From Desulfonatronum sp. (GTDB lineage: Bacteria; Desulfobacterota; Desulfovibrionia; Desulfovibrionales; Desulfonatronaceae), in contig DSBL01000049.1 of assembly GCA_011049455.1 (NCBI GenBank), positions 1 to 48,092 of the forward strand: a stretch of 48,092 bases of DNA, given 5' to 3'. Both the position numbers and the translations under genes were made by a program. Shown piece after piece: positions 42,359 through 48,092 of this stretch (positions within the stretch are counted from its first letter, which is position 1; every line of letters starts with the position of its first letter). Below the pieces are notes generated by a model that had not been told where the DNA came from, made no database searches, and worked only from the letters and a program-made list of their open reading frames with translations.

Positions 42359-42771
42359 TATTCCCTCCCCCTCTGTTTTGTCGGCGAGCACCATTCGGCC
42401 TGTTCCTGTTCCTCAAACATCAGGACTGCTTCCTGGTAGAGGAAGTAGCAGAAGGTTACCCGGCGGAACGTTTGCTGCTCTTGATCCTTGAGTGAAAAAT
42501 CGACCTGGCCCACATGGCCGGCCAGCATTTGTCCGTCATGGAGCACCCATCCGGTGGACGGCGGACGGACAATGACGTTACGCAGCACCTGTCCCCCGGG
42601 GTAGGTCGCGGCGACATGATTTTGGACAATTTCACGGAATTCCACGGGATACGGGCCGAACGCCCCTTCCAGCGACCCGGTCTGAGCGCCAGGCCCGCCG
42701 CCGCATGCCTGAAATGCGGCCATGGTCAGCATGATGCCGACCAATAAGACAATATTGTCACGTATACTCAT
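42358..42771 (-). CDS. Small putative lipoprotein
   Basis: A 137-residue protein with a lipoprotein signal: a hydrophobic start (IVLLVGIMLTMAAF) and a lipobox QAC followed by GGG, placing the lipidated Cys near residue 23. The mature part (YPVEFREIVQNHVAATYPGGQVLRNVIVRPPSTGW) resembles small envelope proteins of unknown role; no enzyme motif is seen. It is the first gene of a pair with the secreted protease, with which it shares TAATG, so the two may work together at the envelope, for example as chaperone or inhibitor. That link is inference. Confidence 0.7.
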   Translation of the reverse strand: MSIRDNIVLLVGIMLTMAAFQACGGGPGAQTGSLEGAFGPYPVEFREIVQNHVAATYPGGQVLRNVIVRPPSTGWVLHDGQMLAGHVGQVDFSLKDQEQQTFRRVTFCYFLYQEAVLMFEEQEQAEWCSPTKQRGRE

Positions 42772-43109
42772 CTCTCTCCCCTGATGTTGAAGGCTATGGA
42801 TTCATTTCTGATGCGCGAAGGACATGTTGGGCAGTGCCGCCCCGGATGCCCGGATTTTATCTATACCAGAAAGCAGAGCCAGGGCAACCAATTTTTGACA
42901 GTATTGACAGCGACATCAATGTGAGCAAGTGATATATGTTTACGGGTTGGTCGCCAAGATCAGGGATGTCCTGGAGCCGTTGTTCATAGCGGTCGGTTTT
43001 TCTTCGGATTTCGACAATATCGCAAGTAAAACATGGCGGTTGCCACGCATGCCTGGATCACCACCCAACACCAAGATTGCGCGGGCGCGAATGGCCAATC
43101 GAGCAAATC
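42772..43109. other. Intergenic region upstream of lepA
   Basis: This 338-base gap separates the divergent lipoprotein and lepA genes. Two TTGACA boxes (42895-42900 and 42904-42909) lie in it, with AT-rich TGATATATG from 42930; no pair has ideal spacing. I see no tRNA, repeat or terminator. Confidence 0.4.
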
Positions 43110-44909
43110 ATGATTGATCAAAAATATATCCGCAATTTCAGTATCATTGCCCATATCGACCACGGCAAGTCCACCCTGGCCGACCGCATCATGGAAGTCA
43201 CCGGGCTGGTCAGCGGTCGGCAGATGAAGGAACAGTACCTGGACCGACTGGATCTGGAGCGGGAGAGGGGCATCACCATCAAGGCCCAGTCCGTGCGCAT
43301 CCTCTACCGGGCCAAGGATGGACAGCAGTATGTCCTCAACCTGATCGACACCCCCGGACATGTGGATTTCAGTTACGAAGTTTCCAGAAGCCTCGCCGCT
43401 TGCGAGGGCGCGCTGTTGGTGGTGGACGCCTCCCAGGGCGTGGAGGCCCAGAGTCTGGCCAATGCCTACTTGGCCTTGGAAAACAATTTGGAAGTGGTCC
43501 CGGTCCTGAACAAGATTGATCTACCCAGCGCCGAGCCGGAACGGATCAAGACCGAGATCGAGGAAGTGATCGGCCTGGACTGCCGGCAGGCCCTGCTGAT
43601 CAGCGCCAAAACCGGAAAAGGCGTGCCCGAGGTCTTGGAACGCATTGTCACGGACCTGCCTCCGCCTCGGGGTTCTGCCGACGCCCCGCTCACGGCCCTG
43701 ATTTTTGATTCCTGGTACGACACCTATCAGGGCGTGGTTATTTTGTTTCGGGTCATGGATGGGCGGATCAAGCTCGGCCAATTCATCCTGCTTCATTCCA
43801 CCAAGGCGCGATTCGAGGTTACGAGGCTCGGGGTCTTTTCCCCGGAGCCCGTTTTTGTCAGCGAGTTGGGCCCGGGAGAAGTGGGCTTTCTGTGCGCCGG
43901 GATCAAAAACCTTACTGACGCCCGGGTCGGGGACACCATCACCGATCCGGACAACCCAACCTTGAGCCCGTGTCCGGGTTTCAAGAAGATCACGGCCATG
44001 GTCTTTTGCGGCATGTATCCGGTGGAGCCCAATGAATACGGCTCATTGAAGCAGTCCCTGGAAAAATTGCAGCTCAACGATGCGGCCTTTTCCTTTGAGC
44101 CGGAAACGTCGCACGCCCTGGGCTTTGGTTTCCGGTGCGGCTTTCTCGGCTTGCTGCATATGGAAATCATTCAAGAACGCCTGGAGCGGGAATTTCAGGC
44201 CCGCCTTCTGGTCACGGCTCCCTCGGTGGTTTATCGGATTCTCACCCTTGATGGCGAGACCCTGATGGTGGACAACCCCAGCAAGTTGCCGCCGGTGAAC
44301 AAGATCGAGCACATTGCCGAGCCTTATGTACGCATGGAGATCCACGTTCCCAATGAATATCTGGGCGCTGTTCTGGCCTTGTGCGAGGAATGCCGCGGCA
44401 TCCAGAAGGATTTGCGCTTTTTGTCCTCCACCAGGGTGATCGTTGCCTATGAGCTGCCCTTTGCCGAGATTGTCTACGACTTTTTCGACCGACTCAAGTC
44501 CGTGACCCGCGGATACGCCTCCCTGGATTACGAATTCATCGATTTTCGTCCGTCGGAATTGGTCAAGCTGGACGTGCTGATCAACAATGAAGCGGTGGAC
44601 GCTCTGTCCATCATCGTGCACAAAGACAAGGCCTATGTTCAGGGCCGCGACCTGGTCAGCCGGTTGCGCAAGGTCATTCCCAGGCAGCTTTTCGAGGTGG
44701 TCATCCAGGCCGCAATCGGACAACGCGTTATTGCCAAGGAGCGGGTGGCCCCCTTGCGCAAAAACGTCACGGCCAAATGTTATGGAGGAGACATCACCCG
44801 CAAGCGCAAGTTACTGGAAAAACAGAAAGAAGGGAAACGGCGCATGAAGCGCATGGGCAACATCGACATTCCCCAGGAGGCGTTCCTGGCAGTGTTGCGC
44901 AAGGAATAA
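43110..44909 (+). CDS. lepA: Elongation factor 4 (LepA) GTPase
   Basis: EF4 (599 residues) is a translational GTPase that acts on the ribosome; proposed roles are back-translocation and ribosome biogenesis. G1 is [18 protein letters not shown], switch [16 protein letters not shown]3 [15 protein letters not shown] with the catalytic His, G4 [12 protein letters not shown], and the LepA-specific C-terminal domain is present ([23 protein letters not shown]). It is complete. The start at 43110 ([20 protein letters not shown]) is standard; the upstream GTG at 43077 gives an atypical extension. The two signal peptidase genes follow, a neighbourhood common to lepA-lepB operons. Confidence 0.97.
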   Translation: MIDQKYIRNFSIIAHIDHGKSTLADRIMEVTGLVSGRQMKEQYLDRLDLERERGITIKAQSVRILYRAKDGQQYVLNLIDTPGHVDFSYEVSRSLAACEGALLVVDASQGVEAQSLANAYLALENNLEVVPVLNKIDLPSAEPERIKTEIEEVIGLDCRQALLISAKTGKGVPEVLERIVTDLPPPRGSADAPLTALIFDSWYDTYQGVVILFRVMDGRIKLGQFILLHSTKARFEVTRLGVFSPEPVFVSELGPGEVGFLCAGIKNLTDARVGDTITDPDNPTLSPCPGFKKITAMVFCGMYPVEPNEYGSLKQSLEKLQLNDAAFSFEPETSHALGFGFRCGFLGLLHMEIIQERLEREFQARLLVTAPSVVYRILTLDGETLMVDNPSKLPPVNKIEHIAEPYVRMEIHVPNEYLGAVLALCEECRGIQKDLRFLSSTRVIVAYELPFAEIVYDFFDRLKSVTRGYASLDYEFIDFRPSELVKLDVLINNEAVDALSIIVHKDKAYVQGRDLVSRLRKVIPRQLFEVVIQAAIGQRVIAKERVAPLRKNVTAKCYGGDITRKRKLLEKQKEGKRRMKRMGNIDIPQEAFLAVLRKE

Positions 44910-45000
44910 CCATTTAAACCGCAATGTTTGCAAAGGTTGGGCGCGCCCATGCCGCTCCCACCATTTGTGAATAGACATCGATGCATTTCAAGGAGTCCGC

Positions 45001-45600
45001 ATGAACCCCCGCTGGCAAACCGTTCTCAAGGAATATACCGAGGCGCTGATCATCGCCCTGATCCTGGCCTTGATCATCCGCACTTTTGTCATCCAGGCCT
45101 TCAAGATCCCGTCCGGCTCCATGCTGGAAACCCTGCAAATCGGCGATCGTTTGTTCGTGACAAAATTCGCTTATGACATCAAGATGCCCTTTACGGGCTT
45201 CAGCCTTGTTTCCTTGGGCGACCCGCAGCACGGCGACGTGGTTGTTTTTCGCTATCCGGAAGATCCTTCCAAGGATTTCATCAAGCGCATCGCGGGCATT
45301 CCAGGGGACATGGTGGAGGTCCGCGACCATGTCCTGTACCGCAACGGCGAGCTCGTGGACGAACCCTACCTGACGCTTTATCCTGGGGCGACCAAAACAG
45401 ACTTCGGCCCGATAACAGTGCCTGAAGACAAGTACTTCATGCTCGGCGACAACCGTTACAACTCGCACGATTCCCGTTTTTGGGGTTTTGTCGACCGCCT
45501 TCAGATCAAGGGCAGGGCGTGGCGCATTTACTGGTCGGCCAGTCCCCAATGGTTTCTTTCGGACGTACGCTGGGACCGCTTCGGGAAAGCCATTGAGTAG
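45001..45600 (+). CDS. lepB: Signal peptidase I
   Basis: A type I signal peptidase (199 residues) that cleaves secretory signal peptides at the outer face of the inner membrane. One N-terminal membrane helix (residues ~14-33) precedes the catalytic Ser40 in FKIPSGSMLETL. The general-base Lys is in KDFIKRIAGIPGD. FMLGDNRYNSHDSRFWGFV is box E. An AAGGAG lies a few bases before the ATG. It is 91 bases after lepA and four bases before a second, related gene, so all three are likely one transcript. Confidence 0.95.
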   Translation: MNPRWQTVLKEYTEALIIALILALIIRTFVIQAFKIPSGSMLETLQIGDRLFVTKFAYDIKMPFTGFSLVSLGDPQHGDVVVFRYPEDPSKDFIKRIAGIPGDMVEVRDHVLYRNGELVDEPYLTLYPGATKTDFGPITVPEDKYFMLGDNRYNSHDSRFWGFVDRLQIKGRAWRIYWSASPQWFLSDVRWDRFGKAIE

Positions 45601-45603
45601 AAC

Positions 45604-46284
45604 ATGACCCGAAAAAAATCATTGGCAAAGATTTTTGCCGAATATGCCAAGGCCTTGTTCCTGGCCCTTTTTTTGGCCTTGTTTATTCGCTCCTGCGTTG
45701 TCCAGGCCTTCAAGATCCCGTCGGGCTCCATGCTGGACACTTTGCTCATCGGCGATCATTTGCTGGTCACCAAATTCGCCTACGATCTTAAAGTCCCGCT
45801 GACGGACTGGGCGCTATCCCTGTCTGATCCGGAGAGGGGAGACATCATTGTCTTCCTGTACGGCCAAGACGCACCAGCCCTGACCACTGATCCGAGCCGT
45901 TGGCTGGAATGCAGCCTGTCCATGCTCGGAGAACAGGACGAGTCCTGTCCCAAAGATTTTATCAAGCGGGTTGTCGGTTTACCCGGTGATCAGGTCGAGG
46001 TGCGCGACAAGCGCATTTATATCAACGAAGACATGCTGGACGAGCCATATGTCCAATTTCGTGACCCACACCGCCAGATTCGGCCCAGGGACAACCTCGG
46101 GCCGCTTTTGGTCCCAGATGACAAGTATTTCGTGCTGGGCGACAACCGGGACGAGTCCTTGGATTCGAGGTTCTGGGGTTTTGTGGACCGCGATCGAATC
46201 AAGGGCCGGGCGTGGCGCATATACTGGTCCTGGGAGCAGGGCAACGGCCCGCGCTGGCAGCGCATCGGCCGGGCAGTGGAGTAG
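45604..46284 (+). CDS. Signal peptidase I, second tandem copy
   Basis: A paralogue of the preceding gene (226 residues) with the same membrane helix and motifs: catalytic Ser42 in FKIPSGSMLDTL, Lys in KDFIKRVVGLPGD, and box E FVLGDNRDESLDSRFWGFV. It differs by an insertion between the two catalytic motifs (GQDAPALTTDPSRWLECSLSMLGEQDESC) containing two Cys that could form a disulfide. Only three bases separate it from lepB, so it is a tandem duplication that has since diverged, perhaps in substrate range. Which copy is essential cannot be told. Confidence 0.93.
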   Translation: MTRKKSLAKIFAEYAKALFLALFLALFIRSCVVQAFKIPSGSMLDTLLIGDHLLVTKFAYDLKVPLTDWALSLSDPERGDIIVFLYGQDAPALTTDPSRWLECSLSMLGEQDESCPKDFIKRVVGLPGDQVEVRDKRIYINEDMLDEPYVQFRDPHRQIRPRDNLGPLLVPDDKYFVLGDNRDESLDSRFWGFVDRDRIKGRAWRIYWSWEQGNGPRWQRIGRAVE

Positions 46285-46429
46285 CCTTTGACGCTCCGAA
46301 GGCCTTGCGTAAAAACCCCCCGCAACATGGCTTGGCATAGCCAAGAAGACACCAACTATCGCCACTGGAACGCACGCCGCAGATATAACCATAGTCGCTA
46401 CACTCAACACCACATCCAAAGGGAGGACC

Positions 46430-47971
46430 ATGCTCGCCAAAATCTCCACCTCGGCACTGATGGGCATTGACGCCTTTCACGTGGAATTGGAAGTGGACTT
46501 CGCCCGCCAGGGCATGCCCTCGTTCACCATGGTCGGTTTGGCTGAAGGGGCTGTCCGGGAAAGCAAGGAGCGGGTCTTTGCGGCACTGAAAAATTCGGGA
46601 TTCAAGCTGCCGCCGGCCCGGATCACCGTGAACCTGGCACCGGCGGACATGCGTAAGGAAGGCAGCGGTTACGACTTGCCTCTGGCCATGGGCCTTTTAA
46701 CCGGCGTGGACGTCCTGCACCAGGAGCAGGTGAAAGGATATTTTTTGGCCGGCGAGTTATCCCTGACAGGGGAACTCAAGCCTGTTCCGGGAATCCTGCC
46801 CTTGGCTTTGAAGGCCAGGGCTGAGGGCGCGCGCGGCCTGATCGTACCCGCGGAAAATACACAGGAAGCCGCCGTGGTCCAGGGCCTGCCGGTGCACGGT
46901 CCGGCAACGCTGTCCCAGGCCGTGCGTTTCTTGCTGGGCGAGGAGGAGCTGGTTCCGGCATTTTGCGACCTGGATGCATTGTGGAAAAGGCGCGGGCATT
47001 CAGACCTGGATTTCAGCGAGGTCAAGGGCCAGGAACATGCCAAGCGGGCCATAGAAATCGCCGCGGCCGGCAATCATAATCTGCTGCTTCTTGGTCCACC
47101 CGGCAGCGGCAAGACCATGCTGGCCAAACGCCTTCCTTCCATCCTTCCGTTTCTGGAATTCGAAGAAGCCCTGGAAGTGACCAAGGTCTACAGCGTGGCC
47201 GGGATGCTTACCAAAGAGCAGCCCCTGGTGGTGGTTCGCCCCTTTCGCTCTCCGCATCACACCATCTCCGATGCCGGACTGATCGGCGGCGGCCACTATC
47301 CCCGACCTGGGGAGGTTTCTCTGGCCCATCGCGGGGTGCTGTTTCTGGATGAACTGCCGGAATTCAAAAAACACGTCCTGGAAGTGCTGCGTCAGCCTTT
47401 GGAGGACGGAACCGTGACCATCTCCCGGGCCGCCATGTCCTTGACCTATCCTGCGGATCTCATGCTTGTGGCGGCCATGAATCCCTGCCCTTGCGGCTAC
47501 CTCACGGATGAACAGCATCAGTGCACCTGCACGCCTCAGCAGGTGCAACGCTACCGCTCCCGACTATCCGGTCCGTTGCTGGACCGCATCGATTTGCATG
47601 TGGAGGTGCCGGCTGTGCCCTACAAGGAGCTGCGACGCAAAAAAGGCAGCCGCGATTCGGCCGCCATGCGCTCCAGCATTGAACAGGCCCGGGACATACA
47701 AAGCCGCCGCTACCGGGATTTGCCGCTATTGACCAACAGCGACCTGGACGGGCGCTGGCTGAACCAATTTTGCGCACTGGGGGAAACGGAGCAGGAATTT
47801 CTGGGAACCGCGGTACGCAGCTTGAGCTTGAGTGCCAGAGCCTACACCAGGGTTTTGCGTATCGCCAGGACAATTGCGGACCTGGAACAAGCCCGGATAA
47901 TTTCCGCTGACCACCTGGCCGAGGCCATCAATTACCGGACTTTGGATCGTCAAGCCCAGAGCTGGATCTAA
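46430..47971 (+). CDS. YifB/ComM-family Mg-chelatase-like AAA+ ATPase
   Basis: A 513-residue ATPase of the YifB family. The N-terminal Lon-protease-like fold domain has MLAKISTSALMGIDAFHVELEVDFA and ITVNLAPADMRKEGSGYDLPLAMG. The AAA+ core has the P-loop LLLGPPGSGKTMLAKRL, HHTISDAGLIGGG, Walker B GVLFLDELPEF and the C-terminal sensor region. A zinc-binding-like group lies in NPCPCGYLTDEQHQCTC. In naturally transformable bacteria the relative ComM is a branch-migration helicase for integrating DNA; in others the role is open. The start ATG follows GGGAGGACC. It begins 145 bases after the signal peptidases. The last 120 bases of the window hold no gene I can see. Confidence 0.92.
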   Translation: MLAKISTSALMGIDAFHVELEVDFARQGMPSFTMVGLAEGAVRESKERVFAALKNSGFKLPPARITVNLAPADMRKEGSGYDLPLAMGLLTGVDVLHQEQVKGYFLAGELSLTGELKPVPGILPLALKARAEGARGLIVPAENTQEAAVVQGLPVHGPATLSQAVRFLLGEEELVPAFCDLDALWKRRGHSDLDFSEVKGQEHAKRAIEIAAAGNHNLLLLGPPGSGKTMLAKRLPSILPFLEFEEALEVTKVYSVAGMLTKEQPLVVVRPFRSPHHTISDAGLIGGGHYPRPGEVSLAHRGVLFLDELPEFKKHVLEVLRQPLEDGTVTISRAAMSLTYPADLMLVAAMNPCPCGYLTDEQHQCTCTPQQVQRYRSRLSGPLLDRIDLHVEVPAVPYKELRRKKGSRDSAAMRSSIEQARDIQSRRYRDLPLLTNSDLDGRWLNQFCALGETEQEFLGTAVRSLSLSARAYTRVLRIARTIADLEQARIISADHLAEAINYRTLDRQAQSWI

Positions 47972-48092
47972 GTCAGTAATTTCCGGTTAGGTTTTTGCAT
48001 CAAAGGTTTGATATTTATATTTTTCAACGTTTGACTCATTACAATCATCATCAGCCATCAAGCGCAGATCGTTTTCAATGGCTGTGCGTAAC

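Noticed and set aside
42929-43117. 62-residue ORF upstream of lepA
   Set aside because: No ribosome binding site, overlaps the lepA start, and the composition is not protein-like.
1-48092. Defence island, prophage or conjugative element
   Set aside because: Apart from one broken lysozyme-like gene there are no integrases, transposases, restriction genes, CRISPR repeats or phage structural genes.

Overview
The window looks like chromosome from a Gram-negative, sulfate-reducer-type bacterium of the Desulfovibrionales (Desulfobacterota). The support is: LPS-core glycosyltransferases; a complete aromatic amino acid operon that enters the shikimate route through the archaeal-type enzymes ADH synthase and dehydroquinate synthase II; an RluD-CoaE fusion; and a small conserved protein I associate with Desulfovibrio. 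No rRNA, tRNA, CRISPR array, insertion sequence or prophage was recognised. The lineage is inferred from gene content, not from a database match.

Layout. 1-5.6 kb: envelope glycosyltransferases (a membrane GT39-like protein with an incomplete 5' end, a WaaF-type heptosyltransferase, a GT4 and a WaaE-like GT2). 5.7-9.2 kb: an SPL-type radical SAM protein converging on an rluD-coaE fusion plus rhomboid operon. 9.4-13.5 kb: a GbsR/MarR-type regulator, a tiny coupled ORF, an exported Pcm and a large spermidine-synthase-like membrane protein. 13.5-26.2 kb, all on the minus strand: ADH synthase - DHQ synthase II - pheA - aroA - tyrA - trpE - trpG - trpD - trpC - trpF - trpB - trpA. 26.2-34.4 kb: an FKBP-like/methyltransferase fusion, a LysM membrane protein, a flavin reductase, a U32 protein, an EF-G-like GTPase and an orphan ParB-like protein. 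34.5-42.8 kb: a small conserved protein, a patatin/DUF1566 pair, a lysozyme-like gene broken by one amber codon, a helicase-exonuclease fusion resembling MrfA plus MrfB, and a lipoprotein/trypsin-like protease pair. 43.1-48.1 kb: lepA, two tandem signal peptidase I genes and a yifB/comM-type ATPase.

The main discovery candidate is the control of the aromatic operon. Its head carries an unannotated 32-codon leader peptide (26097-26195, minus) with the run YFCFFYFW, followed by a strong intrinsic terminator (26028-26064) and a possible competing antiterminator helix. This looks like one attenuator sensing Phe, Tyr and Trp together. A second attenuator appears to sit inside the operon: the last codons of tyrA contain three consecutive Trp codons (20630-20638). 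These lie shortly before the tyrA stop and an intrinsic terminator (20532-20560) just upstream of trpE, so the tail of a metabolic enzyme may serve as the trp leader peptide. Together they would give general aromatic control at the promoter and Trp-specific control at the entry to the trp half.

Other points of interest are three degenerate GATNNN hexamer tracts confined to gaps in that operon, several gene fusions (RluD-CoaE, FKBP-methyltransferase, MrfA-MrfB-like), a possible palindromic operator at the GbsR-type promoter, and a secreted protease with a C-terminal sorting tail.
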